A stretch of DNA of 33,164 nt, taken from NCBI GenBank assembly GCA_000310025.1, contig FN648800.1:8843-42006 (forward strand). Reading direction: 5' to 3'. The DNA comes from Ectocarpus siliculosus. Lineage: Eukaryota; Sar; Phaeophyceae; Ectocarpales; Ectocarpaceae. Each line of letters starts with the position of its first letter. Within the stretch, counting starts at the first letter, position 1. A program made the position numbers and the translations under genes. Under the pieces are notes generated by a model, which ran no database searches, was not told where the DNA came from, and worked only from the letters and a program-made list of their open reading frames with translations. This document shows, piece by piece, positions 18,758-30,126 of this stretch.

Positions 18758-19345
18758 TAAAACACTATTGATGTGTTTAGTCAGTGAATCACGTGCAACA
18801 TGGGTAAACGCGGACGATGGTAGGTATCGCTGTTGAAAAACAAGCCCACCAACCACGGCCGCGAGACACTATTCATGTGTATAGCTCCGGCATTTGGGCT
18901 GTCTGTATTCAAGCGTGAATTGCCCCCAAGGTAACCCCTGGTAGGTATCGCTGTTGAAAAATAAGCCCACCAACTACGGCCGCCACACACTATTCATGCG
19001 TGTGGTTCCAGCAGTCATTCTCTCTTTATCGTTGCGTGAATCGCTCGTGGTGACAACCCTAGTAGGTGATGTTTTTGAAAAACAAGACCACCGACCACCG
19101 ACGCCACGCACTGTTTATGCGTGTGGCCCCGACATGTACCCTTTCTTGCTGTGTGAATCGCCCCAAAGGTGACAACCTTTTTGGATGCCGCTGGTAAAAA
19201 ACAAGCCCACCAACCACCGCCGCCAAGCACTATATATACGTTTTGGTTCGGGCGTTTGTACTCTTTCTGCGTGAATAGCCCAAAGGCGACAACCCTAGTA
19301 TAAAGCACTGGTCCTGCTGACAAACAAATCCCATCAACCCAGCAG
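18758..19345. repeat. 121-bp diverged satellite, about five units
   Basis: The anchor AAGCCCACCAACCAC (or variants) recurs at 18842, 18963, 19084, 19203 and about 19324, a 119-121-base period. Each unit also has CACTATTCATG(T/C)GTGTGG and GCGTGAATCG, then CCCAAAGGTGACAACC, GTAGGTATCGCTG and TTGAAAAACA. A partial unit starts at 18758. Divergence between units indicates an old array. Confidence 0.8.
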
Positions 19346-20466
19346 CAGTTGGTTTTCTCTCTCCTTTACAGACCAATCCATCGGGGTTCTCTCTCCTCGA
19401 CACAGATGAGGGTTTGTTCTCTTTCCACGTCACCTCTCTCCACATTGCCATCCCATCGCCACACGTACCGTTCAGTGCTGCGCCCTAGATGCCACGCCTG
19501 CTGGCGCCTGGCGTCCTTGCTCTCTTCTCCGCTCGGCACTCCCGACCAGAGACCCCGGGTTCTCCGTAACTACCCCATTTCTCAAGCGCAAGAGGAAAGA
19601 CTCAACTTGTTGTCATGTACTGAGGCAGGCACTTCACCTCTGTAGAAGCCTTCTATGTGTCCACCTCGCTCGTTGCCTCTGCGCTACTCTCTTTCTCTCC
19701 CTCTCTGGCACGCTGAAACTCTGTGAACACAGGACTTAAACAGAGTGGTAACATGTGCGACTCCTCTCGTTCGAGGGGAGGGCGTAGTACGCCAAATGTC
19801 CCGGGTACCCCAAAGCGTCGAGTTACATTCACGCGATTCAGGCGGCCAGCAAATTCTGTAACGCGGATGAGTGTCCTTGTTTCTCTTATAGTATGGGTGA
19901 TTTCTTCACGGACGATTTGCTCTGAATACAGCACGGACATGCCCCCCTTCAACACAAATATGCCTTGCCTGATTACCGCCCCAAGACGTATGAAATACCA
20001 ATCTACGCTCCCACACACAAACGCGCGAAAAAACACAGAGGACAAAAAACAGTGAATTTGTAGGTTCATCGCGCTTGCTTGCAACAGTTCACGTACCGTA
20101 CGACCGTACGTCCGCCAAGACGTACACCCCCTCTTTCGGTGGACGATGCCCTGGCTTCAGCCCGACAAATAAAAAACAACTTTGACCCATTTTAGGTTTC
20201 CGGTTCATGTGAATCGTCAATCAACGGAGCATCACAATCTGTTCCAACAAATTTCTTTGACAACCTGTCAGCATATATCTCGTGGAAGAGTGATGCCCAC
20301 ATGGACTTACGTTATTTTCTACTGATCGTAAAAGAGACCTCGACCGGCACATAAATCGTGACGAAGCCTGCACGATAGCCGTGCTTATGGTGTTCCTTGC
20401 GAGTTGGTGAGGATGACACCCAGCCAGAAACTTGGCGCGCCGTGCGCACGTGTAGATCCTTGTGTT
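19346..20466. other. No supported gene
   Basis: A minus-strand frame of about 143 codons (20084-19653) and its plus-strand mirror overlap. Neither shows recognisable motifs. A CGTACGACCGTACG palindrome is at about 20096. Confidence 0.4.
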
Positions 20467-20589
20467 GGATTCGAACGGGTTAAGCCTGAACCTCGTAGCG
20501 AACTGGTGACCAGGAGTGTGCAGTGGCGCCATGGAGTTAGTGGGGGGGGGGGTGTACTCACAGTCGTGCATGCCGTAGCCATTAGACCA
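20467..20589 (-). other. tRNA-like pol III promoter boxes (possible SINE or tRNA relic)
   Basis: On the minus strand, TGGTCTAATGG (20589-20579) matches the tRNA A box at nearly all positions and CGTTCGAATCC (20477-20467) matches the B box. They are about 100 bases apart, wider than in an intronless tRNA, and the T-stem and acceptor stem do not pair. A G12 run on the plus strand lies between them. A tRNA-derived SINE head or decayed tRNA gene is possible; chance is not excluded. Confidence 0.3.
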
Positions 20590-21015
20590 TTGACCTCGCA
20601 TCCCTACAAAGCCGGGACGGAGCACGCCGGGTTCTCACCGGACCAGGCTCTCACATCACCAAGCGCGAAGCGCCGTGAGGTATTTGGCGAGTCGCATGAA
20701 GGGTGAGCTGCATCCTGCTAAGGGTGTTCGGCATCTTGTGCTTACTTCCTTGCGTACGGATGACAGCTACGTATGACTTAATTTATTTTCTGGTGCTTTC
20801 ACTTCCAGAGACAGTTGTAAGGACTGTGTAACTGCCTCGAGGAAGCTTGACCATTTTAACACAACGTGGTGCGATCATCCCCCGTTGCGCGGAGTGAGGT
20901 TTCTCGACCCCGCACAACATGATCTACTCGACCACCATCACGGTTACCGCCAAAAAAAAAACCGAGGTAAAAAAAAAAACCGGTAGCCTGGATGCCGAGT
21001 TCACGAAGTGAATTG

Positions 21016-21140
21016 GCTTGTTTTACAACGTCGTTGCCAAGCGACGAAAACCCAATCCCGATGGCAAACACCGAGTGGGGGGCTTGTTTTACAACGTCGT
21101 TGCCAAGCGACTAAAACCCAAACCCCGATGGCAAACACCG
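21016..21140. repeat. 65-bp tandem duplication
   Basis: GGCTTGTTTTACAACGTCGT at 21016 and again at 21081, followed in both by TGCCAAGCGAC, AAAACCCAA and CCCGATGGCAAACACCG. It is flanked by A9-A10 and G-rich homopolymer runs. Confidence 0.85.
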
Positions 21141-22257
21141 GGGGGGGGGGTATAGGAACGTCTTTCTGCCTGTCCGTTACGGTAAATCACCCCAAGTTAA
21201 GTACTCACAGAAAATGGGTACGTGACACTACTTGAAGATAGAGTAGGTGGAGATTTTTTTGGCTTTTTTTTCTTGCGTTGTTGTTGTGTGAGAGTGAATG
21301 CGACGACCATGGGTTGCCCCCAACCGCCAAAACCTTTGACCAACCGAACATGTACTCTCACACTTAAGCATTGGTCGTGATCGGATGAACGTGGTGAGGA
21401 ATTGTAAACAAACATGCGGTCTCTTTAGCAGCGCACAGTTTACGTACACAGAGCGGCAACCCACGGCCAGTTGAAGCCGCTGTACAGCACACACATCTTT
21501 TGTGGCGTGGGTACGTGGCGGGTCAGTGTGTACCTTACCTCAAGCACGTCTCACATACGTATGTGACGGTTCGGACGTTAGGTTGCGCGTTGCGAGTTCA
21601 CGAGTATGGCGCTTGGTCAATCCGTCGGACATGCATGACAGCCGCGTGTGCACACCAGCACCGAAGCACAGGAAGAGTACAGGGTTAGCAGCACAGAGAA
21701 CTTCTGTTGTCTCCGCAATGCAAACAAAAGCCAACGCGCTCTCAACACGTCTTGTATATATGAGTTCTGCATGTGGTCACCCCACGATTCCAGGATTTTG
21801 TTAACCCAGCCAAACACCGCGTACGGAAGGCAGTCAAGCCTTGAAGAAGTAGACACGTAGTCTGGAACACTTCTTTATGTGGCGGAGAGAACTTGCCTTC
21901 CCCTGCTACATGTCAACAGCAGTATGCAAACGACACCGACCGCGGTCATAACGCAACACGCCGTGCCTCGCCTGTCCGTTCCAACGCGAAATACTTACAA
22001 CAGCTGTATTTTGCATTCGTGAACACACGCCACACCCAGCATGACGCACGTTCACTCTCAGCCGGGGTGTGCTGTGCGAAAGCCGCTAAGCTCAGCGGAG
22101 CCGCGCAGATTTTGTCAAGAATATTCTTCACACGGAACCGCGAAAATGTGTTTTTGTCTACAACACCTCAACCATGTAGGGAAGATGTTGTACTCGACGC
22201 CAAGCCACACATTCTTCAGTTCAAACTCGACCCTGTCAAGAGAACTGTCCATTGTGG
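21141..22257. other. No firm gene; possible end of the decayed coding tract
   Basis: The minus strand near 22250-21985 carries two short coding-like frames (MDSSLDRVEFELKNVWLGVE; AAPLSLAAFAQHTPAESERA), the second ending at a good donor GTAAGTAT. They may extend the 22258-24347 tract but cannot be joined in one frame. Confidence 0.3.
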
Positions 22258-24347
22258 TTAACGGGTATCACCAGTACTTTTATCGTCACCCACCAGGGCG
22301 TTAGTGCCAAGTGAACCCAGTTGCCGAAAAGCCTTTTGTTCGGTATGACTGCTGCTGTTCACACGTGTCCAAGGAAACAAACGTTGGACCGTACTTGTTT
22401 CGATTTGACGTTGGATCCCTTTACTCCATGGAGCCATTTGCATTGTGGAACTCGCGGGTACGCAAGTAACTCTGAGGACATGGTTGTTTTGACGAAGATA
22501 CATTATGCAGGTTGCTAGGGGAACGCCAAGGCGCATACAATGCGCCTTTCGTTCCCTCAGTGCGGACGGTCTCACCTTCACGAACATTTTTTCACGTACG
22601 CTTTCGCCCCACTCATAGACATAGAATACAGTCAACTTTGCAAAGCCCTGCATCATCAATGTCGCCGTTTGTGTGCTAATACCTTGCGTGTCATTCGGAC
22701 TTCAATGGGCGGGGGACCGTTCAGGTGCCTCCATAAGCTACGTAGATGGATAGTGTTGGGGTTTAACTTGAAAGAGGGACCAAAGCGTTTTACTGCAAAC
22801 AGACGTCAAGACATCCGCTTTCTTCATGTCAAATTTGATTGACTCGCGTTTCATGCCCGTGTGGGTCGTTTTGGGTCGGGTTGTACCCTTTGGGCATAAG
22901 TAGCTATATCGTACGTACAAAATCTTCCATCCGTTGAGCTCGTGTTGTGCTCGTTTCATATTAACCAGTACAGTAGTTTCGTCGAATAGACTATGGGATA
23001 TCCTTGCACTCTCATCTTTAATCTACACCCCGTTCGATCAGAATTGGAGGTCGGGTTTCAATTCTTCTCTCTTGCTTCCATAGGTTCCTTGGAGTTACAT
23101 CTTTCTTCTCGAAGTTGTATATTGCATTGTTGCAGTGCACACATGAGGATCGATCGTTGCAAAAAAAGCGGGTAGGCACGTGGCTGCTAGCCTTTCCGGT
23201 GGTTTTAGCGGCACTGCTCGGCGTAGATGTTGCAGTCAACCTTCGTGGTGTTGTTTCTTTTCCTCTTGCGCATGTTTTTTTCGGATCCTCCAGCATCGAG
23301 CCGTTATCTGGTTTACTGACAGTAAATACTGTAGTATCTCCACACAAAATCTCTTTCTGTGGGCAAGCCTTCGTCACCTTCACATACAGGTACCCATGCG
23401 TTCTCAGCACGCATTACGCTGTGCTTCGCCTTTTCAGTCCCACCCGAGCACGGGAACAAATTCTCATCAGCTTTGCAACTTCGCAGTCTTCTTAGCATCT
23501 CCTTTCACCGTCGTCCAGTACTTTCGCTTGCGATGCGGGCCCCCGTGGCCGTCCAGTACCCTTGCATAGCTTTACAGGGCAGCAAGACAGGGGTATAGTA
23601 AGGTCTTCCTCGATTTCATGTGCTGCTTTTTGGCGTCAGGCGGCGTCTACTTTGGTTTTGGCTTGTTTTCGTACATCTTGTGTTCTCATACATCTCGTGC
23701 AGGAAGGAGTTGGGGTGGGAGGACTCTCTCACGGAAAAATCTTACAGATAGTGTGCCCTTCCTTGTTGAACGCCGTTTCGTAGCGGAGAAACCCTGCCAT
23801 TCCGGAGGGGCTGGCGTCTTGTGCTTGTGAGACCCATACAATCCCTTGAACGTGTATGTATGCACACGTCACCACAAACAGTCGCTGTTTCTTCAATTTC
23901 GCTCGGATACGGTTCGTGTCTAAGCGAAATTGGATAGGGGTTGGGTGGGTTGGGCACGTTGCATTTTGGCAGACCCGCATAAAGAACGGGTCTGCTATGA
24001 TCTGATGGATAGCGACTCGTGTCTTTCGGTCGAGTACCGAGGGGTCCCGGCGTAGCAACCATTGGTTTTGATAATGTGAAACGCTCGCTACACCAGTAGT
24101 AGAAGTACATATGCTAGACATACTTGGTACAATACCTATTCCCAGGTCATTTTCCCCACTCATTCCGCAAACGTTGTCGAATATGGGCGTGGTGAAGTCC
24201 TTCAGGCGTGCGTGTGCGCTTGATACACCACCTCCTCTCAGTTAAGGAAATGGTGCGCAGAGCTGAACAACTTGACTCTTGTTTTTTTGTGGGAAACAGC
24301 ATCCCTTTGCATGCTAGCCACGCGACGAAACTGGGACCATTAGGCAT
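22258..24347 (-). pseudogene. Decayed coding tract of unknown identity
   Basis: The minus strand is unusually poor in stops here. 24163-23018 is a single frame of 382 codons with only four internal stops (about 18 expected by chance). A second frame covers about 23006-22258 with two. Readable segments include LTERRWCIKRTRTPEGLHHA, TRVAIHQIIADPFFMRVCQN, RLFVVTCAYIHVQGIVWVSQ, HEIEEDLTIPLSCCPVKLCK, FFCNDRSSCVHCNNAIYNFE and ELNGWKILYVRYSYLCPKG. The first stop (23729) sits inside CC|GTGAGA, a good donor, so some stops may be intronic. No domain is recognised; an old transposase or a diverged host gene are both possible. Evidence is statistical and compositional only. Confidence 0.33.
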
Positions 24348-25267
24348 ACACCGAGTCTGGTTTGAGGGGCTCTAAAAGGCGTCGCCACACTCGAATACAA
24401 TCCCAAAGTGCCGAAACGTACCACCGGGCAACAAGAACCCAAGGCAAAGTGAGTAAGGGTCGCATTTTCCTCGACAAGTTGCCCCAAAGCTGCGCTGCAC
24501 TCCTGAAAACCGTCGGGTCGCCTGCCGTAGTCCTATCCGCGATTCTCAGCTTTATCGACGGGCCCGGACCTCCACTTCACCGCCATGAGGTACTGCTTGC
24601 GCTCGATACCATATTGTATTTAGACACGAGGACAACACGGAACGAATCACCCTAATCAACTACTCGCAGAACGTCGTCGTCGACCGTCGGTCATTTTTCT
24701 TGAAAATAGACTATGGTCATGAAATAATAATATGAACAGACAAATCTGCTGTTTTGTTCCGCTTTATATGCAGTTGTGGAAGTGTGAGGAGTCTTGGCGG
24801 ATATGAGTATAGTTGTTGTGTGACGGGGTTGAGTCTTTGGCGGATATGAGTACGGCGCCGACCATGTAAGATGCCATGCCATTAAAGTGGGAGCGTCCTC
24901 ACTGCATAACGCGTCAGGGAGAACGGCAGTTCAGCACATATAATATACACTGGAGCACGTCTGTCACCAGCAATAATACTGTAGTTGCGATCAGGACATA
25001 TGCATATGCCGAATCTAAGTAGTCACCAGTAGTTAGTACAGCAATTGCTCACACAGCACGATACGGCACAGCCGCGAGTGCGTCTTAAAGATATCACTCC
25101 CTCCATTCTTTCAGCTGTGGCACCGCCTACAAGGCGAATGCGTGTAAGTGTGTTTTGCAGAACACCAGGACGGGGGAAAACACCTTGTGCACAGCGGTTC
25201 ACGGCAGTTCACCATCACACTCCCCTGCATTCGGGGTAAATTGCGTAAAGCACCCGCGAGGGTAGTA
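24348..25267. other. No supported gene
   Basis: A plus-strand frame (24362-24655, 97 codons) and minus-strand fragments overlap; neither is convincing. TTGGCGGATATGAGTA is repeated at about 24794 and 24837. Confidence 0.35.
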
Positions 25268-25350
25268 ATACCGCTTTTTATGGAAGCACAATGCTGCAAG
25301 AAAAGCTGCAAGAAAAGCTGCATACTTTTCCTGCAGCTTTTCTTCCAAAC
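25268..25350 (+). repeat. GCTGCAAG palindromic repeat, copy 1
   Basis: It starts with ACCGCTTTTTATGG, then AGCACAATGCTGCAAGAAAA, two GCTGCAAGAAAA units and an inverted CCTGCAGCTTTTCTTCC. The same head occurs inverted at 26374-26330. Confidence 0.6.
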
Positions 25351-25552
25351 TTTGTTAATTGAACTTTTGATGCACGCTCTTTACGGGACGCAAAAAGTTT
25401 TGTGCACAGGACTGGCGCAATACGGAGGGGTGATATATGTATATGTATTGACAACGGCGAGAAGAAGGCACGTGCCTTTCATGTTGCACCGCGAAAGAAC
25501 CGGTCAAAGTGTGCGGGAGAGGGTGTAGTTGCAACCTTTTTTTCTCCACACT

Positions 25553-25965
25553 CACGATACCCCAAGGCAGCTAACCTGGTACCAGAATGATGCTGGGTAA
25601 AGAATGCTCCCTCGGGGTGGCATTGCTGTTGCTGTTGCGTTCTCCTTCGAAACGTTATCGCTGGAAAACCAAACCATGCGCACACAATCCCTGCGAACTT
25701 GAACCAACTGCTCTCTGACGTGGGTACTTTGGGGTCGATCAAAACCTTGTTCCCGATGCGCACGATACCCCGCGGCACCAAAACTTGAGCATGAAAGATG
25801 AGCAGAGAGCGACCTCCCACCGAGCAGCCTTGCTATTGCTGTTGCTTCTTCCTTGGGAAAGTTATCGGTGGATAACCAAACCCGTGGCGGTCAAGAACAC
25901 CGATCTTGAACTAACCGCTCGCGACCGTTGACGGTTGTGCACAGCACAACTTTTTTTCCCGGCGC
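25553..25965. repeat. Diverged 208-bp tandem duplication
   Basis: CACGATACCCC at 25553 and 25761, and GTTATCG at 25654 and 25861, give a 207-208-base offset. Both units carry TTGCTGTTGC(T), TGGA(A/T)AACCAAACC and CTTGAAC(C/T)AAC. The minus strand is open for 113 codons across the junction, but the repeat explains the pattern. Confidence 0.7.
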
Positions 25966-26149
25966 ATTCGGCACCTCACGGCCCCAAACCTTGGCATTGC
26001 CCAACAGCCCATGGCACGACCTCCTTCCAGATGCCATTCATGAGGCAAGTCGTTGAGTAATCGTCGAGATCTCGGTCATCACGGCCTTCACATAATCGGT
26101 GCTGGAGAGGGTCTACGTGTGCGGTAGGGGTAGCAGGTTGACGTGAACC

Positions 26150-26374
26150 GGTATAGTTTCGGCGGTGCAGCTTTTCTCGCCCCTTCCCGACCCGAGAAAA
26201 GCTGCAAAACGGTTTGGCCGGATTGCAGCTTTTTGCTCCGGAAAAAATTTGCAGAACTTTTCGTGCAACTTTAACCTCCCACACTGAGCGTACATTAGCA
26301 AAGCTGCAAGAAATTTTGCAGAAATGCAGCTTTCTTTTGCAGCATTGTGCTACCAAAAAAAGCGGTGTATAAAG
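26150..26374 (-). repeat. GCTGCAAG palindromic repeat, copy 2 (opposite orientation)
   Basis: Read on the minus strand from about 26374: ACCGCTTTTTTTGGTAGCAC, AATGCTGCAAAAGAAAGCTG, TTTCTTGCAGC, AAAAGCTGCAATCC, TTTTGCAGCTTTTCTCG and GAGAAAAGCTGCACC. Head and motif are as in copy 1, with a longer body of alternating direct and inverted GCTGCA/TGCAGC words. Confidence 0.6.
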
Positions 26375-26941
26375 ACGGGCAACAATCGTGCCCTCTATGA
26401 TATGTCCAGCAATCCACAACCACACCACTCGAGAGTACCTGGACATTTTGAACGGAACGTCAAGATGTTTCTCCGGTCTCCGCACAACGTTCCCGACAGT
26501 CTTGCCGAAGGCTGCGACCGGTACAGACGTACACACAATCACATCCCGCTGCCATCGACCACAAGTAAACGTTTCAACATCACCATGTGTCATACAATGA
26601 CCTCCGCCACCGACGGACAACACCCAACTACGTACGAAGACGACGTGGGTACGTACACAGGCGACTTGTTGTTATTGTTGTTGTTGATGTTGTTGAATAT
26701 ACGACAGAAGTATTTTTTTGTCGTTGGTCATCGTCGTCGCGAGTGACGCACGAACGACTTACCAAGACTTCACGAAGTAGCATCCGCGGACGTCCCGGCA
26801 AAAAATCAAACGTCTCCAAAATCTACCGATTTTTCATGGGTGACGGATAGAGCATTGCTCGATACCTTTCCCAACTCACAAATAATATAAAAAACGTTGT
26901 GTGCTTCCTACAATCCTATCGTTTGAGTCATTTTAGCCCAT
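26375..26941. other. No supported gene; TTG microsatellite
   Basis: (TTG)n-like tract at 26668-26696. The surrounding frames of up to 140 codons on the plus strand look random. Confidence 0.4.
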
Positions 26942-27523
26942 CCATGCTTTCATGTCTGCCATCTCGTGCTCGAACCGCACAACTTTTCGCCTTACAGTGA
27001 TCCGTCATCCACACCAGCGGAAACATCAACAATTACTCCGACGTTTTTTCTCCGTGACTTCCCACCACTCGGGTCCGCCAACCATGGACCATCATTTATT
27101 CATGGTGCGCCCTTGCACTCTCGGATCGTCGCCGGTCTATCAGCCAAGCCCAAGCGCCCATAATCGACGGCATACGGCAAGCCGTCACCACCAACGCGTC
27201 CGCCAAGTTACGTTGTTCGCGTCCCATTCCGGTATGAATGAGGACCATTCCAGTTTCATGCCACTGGACGCGGAGCCTTATCTACCGCAAAATCCCGCAA
27301 GATCAAGCGCAAACCTTCGCCAAAACCCAACGGCAAGGGCAAGAAACGCAAGGTCACTACTCCCCGCCCTTCTGCATTCGCCGACGCCGACGCCGACGCT
27401 GACGGCAACGGCAACGGCAACGACGCCAATGACCCCGAAAAACAACAAGATGACTCGGAACATGGAGGGAAAGAGGAGGAGGAGGAGGAGGAAGAGGAGG
27501 AGAAGGAGAAGGAGAAGGACTAG
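26942..27523 (+). pseudogene. Coding remnant with basic NLS-like region and acidic tail
   Basis: One plus-strand frame from 26942 to TAG at 27521-27523 has only two internal stops (27158-27160, 27239-27241) in 194 codons. N-terminal part is proline-rich (FFLRDFPPLGSANHGPSF). The C-terminal part reads STAKSRKIKRKPSPKPNGKG and KKRKV (a classical NLS pattern), then DADADAD, NGNGN, a run of ten glutamates and KEKEKD. CATTCCAG at 27252 could be a 3' splice site, making 27253-27523 a clean last exon of a nuclear or chromatin-type protein. Otherwise it is a decayed gene. Both are inference; the basic-to-acidic order is seen directly. The glutamate run is a GAG microsatellite. Confidence 0.38.
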
Positions 27524-30126
27524 GAGGAGGAGAACCACCGGGCGCACGAGGACGAGTAATACGACGACGATGATGAAGTAGACAGCAACAGGAGGAAAAC
27601 GACCAGTTCAGTATAATGACGCTCAAGAACCTGTCCTAGATATTTTGTTTACACTACATTGCCAGTGCGTATCTTCTTTGCCCGGCTGTATTCCTGTCCT
27701 TTTGGTTTCCTTCATGGAGTACGTCGCCTCTTTTCAGCGTGCGGGACCGTCCTTCGGCGCTCCTTCTGAGCCATTCGGTCCATCCTGTACCTCACGGATA
27801 TACGACCGCTTGTGGCCTCTTCTTTGCACTTACTTTCGATTCCACTTCGCTGTTGATTACTTCATGTTATGGCGGGACGTACCGTTACCGTATCGACCTT
27901 CTGCTTGCTTCCTCTTTTCGTCGTTACCGTCTGCTTCTTGATGGTTACCTATTGGTTGTTCTATGTTTTGAGATGTGACAGCAACGGCGGCCGTTTGCAT
28001 GTTCATATTCGTCTCTTGGACAACAGCACCGCGCAACTTCTCACGCGCGCACTGTTTTGACTTCGCCCTTGGGCACTGCTTCGGATGAATATTTCCGTAT
28101 GCCTTTCTTGTCATTAGTGATTGGAGCCTTTGCGCTTTGGGATTGCTAGCTTCGTACAGGCCGAAAAATCGATACCTTCATGAGCTGTCCTCATTCTTGT
28201 ATTAATTTGGCTTCAAAGTATTCCAATAATATGATTGTTCCCTTTCTGTGTCCGTAGTTTAATCCATCATGTCTCTTCAACGGTAGCCTGTGGTGTTACA
28301 GTAGTGTAGATGGATTTTTTCCGATCACTTCCGTTCCGTTCCAGGTCCCACGTTGTTTTAAACTGGGGGGGTATTACCCCCTTCACTTATGGATCAGATC
28401 TCTGTATTTCATCTGGGACTTGCGTGTGTACCGTGCGTGGTGGGACGAGGGAACAGAGAGTTCATTTATGCTTCACGCGTCCTCTTCACCTGTTTTATTC
28501 AAACTACTTGTTACACGTTCTTCATCCATCATTCCTGCCATAACGTATGCCACATGCTGTACACCTACCCCGCCAGGGGGAAATGATCGCCATGTCTGCC
28601 TCGACGGACTTGCCATCTTTCGCCGGTACCAACCTTGCGACGTGCGGAGGTTGCATCCATATTTTCTCTTCATGTACCTTCAACATCCACAAAGTGTGTC
28701 TGTGTTTAGCACCTTCTTATTCCCAATGAATCAATCAGGTCCTTCATGCAGAGCCGCGAACCGCCAACCGTCATATGTTCTTACCGTATCAGGCTATTAT
28801 CCCAACCATCGCGCTGGAAAGTCGCCCTTCCGCAAAACCCCTCCAATTTCGTATTTATTATTTTTCTTTCGAATTGCCTTGATTTGTTTTTTCTGTGGCC
28901 TACGGAGGGAAACTTCCCCCGTTGTACACGTCCCGCACGGCACAAAGCCTCCGCGGTATTCTGACGTGTCTCTGCTACAAAACACAAGTCTCCCTCCGAA
29001 TACCACCAGACGGAGCCAAATTGTTGTAGAGTCATCCTCGGACGATTGAGCCGAATTCGAAGTGGTGCGATAACGGCTTCGGAAGACAACAGTAGAACCC
29101 ATCGGGTGGTCCGATGTCGTACAATACCCATATATTATCAGTACCGAACTGGTACGATACACATCCTGCCTGCAATTTGACCGCTCAACGGAATGACACA
29201 GCACAGCCGGTTGGCTTCGTGCGGCCCCGCCCGCCTACCACACCTCAAACCGAAGGAAGCGAAGAGTTCCTCTACCAAGAAGCACACCGGCGAGCGCTAC
29301 CTTGGAGAGACCCCAGTCTGTCTCTCGGCGGTGGCGTGCAGTACCGATTGGCGATGACCAGCTGCGGGGCACTAATGTAGGATTCGCCGAGTGTCGTTTT
29401 GTCATGCTCTTGTTGATCCCCTATGGGTCCGCGCCGTGTGTTGGTTTCATGGACTTGCTTGATCCCCTCTTGCATCTTTGAGGTCTTCATGAAATGATCC
29501 GCTTGGCGTCTGGGATGTCTCATTACGCAAAGAAACATGACACAGAGGCACGAGAAAAGTGACAGGGATACGCTATCGTGCATCCGGGTCACCAAATCTC
29601 GTGGGCATTCGGACATAGCCAGGACGGGTGGACATGGGGTCAGGCGACGTGCGAGGCATGGTATATTTTTGTTTTCTTCCGGGGGTGGGAATTCACGGCG
29701 CCATGTCGAATTCCTTGGGGCGGTTCAGCTTACGGCGCGGCCTAAATATGATAAAAAAACAAAACGACCACACAGCATGTGGCTTCATCACGGGAACGAA
29801 TACGATTGCTTGACCGTGGTCGTCTCTGCTGGTATTATTGAGCGTTACTTGACTAGCGCGCATGTAGTTCGAACTCGACGCTACACTTTCACAGCTATGC
29901 ATCGTTCGAGACATGACCAAGTTTCGTGAGGACATTCCCCGGTATCTTGTACCTACAGTAGATCGATTCGAGACCAGATCACCAATCGTCGCTCACACAT
30001 GTTGTCGATCGCCTACGGCCTCGTCGCGCTGCCGCTGCCGCTCGGTCCGCGGAGAGTGGCCAAGTTGGTCTCGTCGAGAGGGGCGCCACGGGTGTCCGTT
30101 GATCGCGCTCGCATGACGACCTGCAT
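27524..30126. other. No supported gene
   Basis: Long stretch of short overlapping frames on both strands. The longest (28420-29049 plus, 209 codons) is proline/serine/phenylalanine-rich with no motif, and the minus strand is also open over much of it. A GGGGGGG-TATTA-CCCCC hairpin lies at 28363-28382. Confidence 0.4.

Noticed and set aside
20950-20982. A9/A10 runs as retrotransposon poly(A) tails
   Set aside because: No element body, target duplication or coding remnant adjoins them.
21016-21110. GTTTTACAACGTCGT, a 15-base match to lacZ-alpha sequence of cloning vectors
   Set aside because: The following bases diverge from lacZ, and the motif is inside a 65-bp unit duplicated in native-looking repeat sequence, so vector contamination is unlikely.
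25976-26623. 215-codon minus-strand open frame
   Set aside because: Its central third is the GCTGCAAG palindromic repeat, a Cys/Lys-rich translation of repeat words; no motif outside it.
28420-29049. 209-codon plus-strand open frame
   Set aside because: Random-looking composition, no motif, and the opposite strand is also open over much of it.
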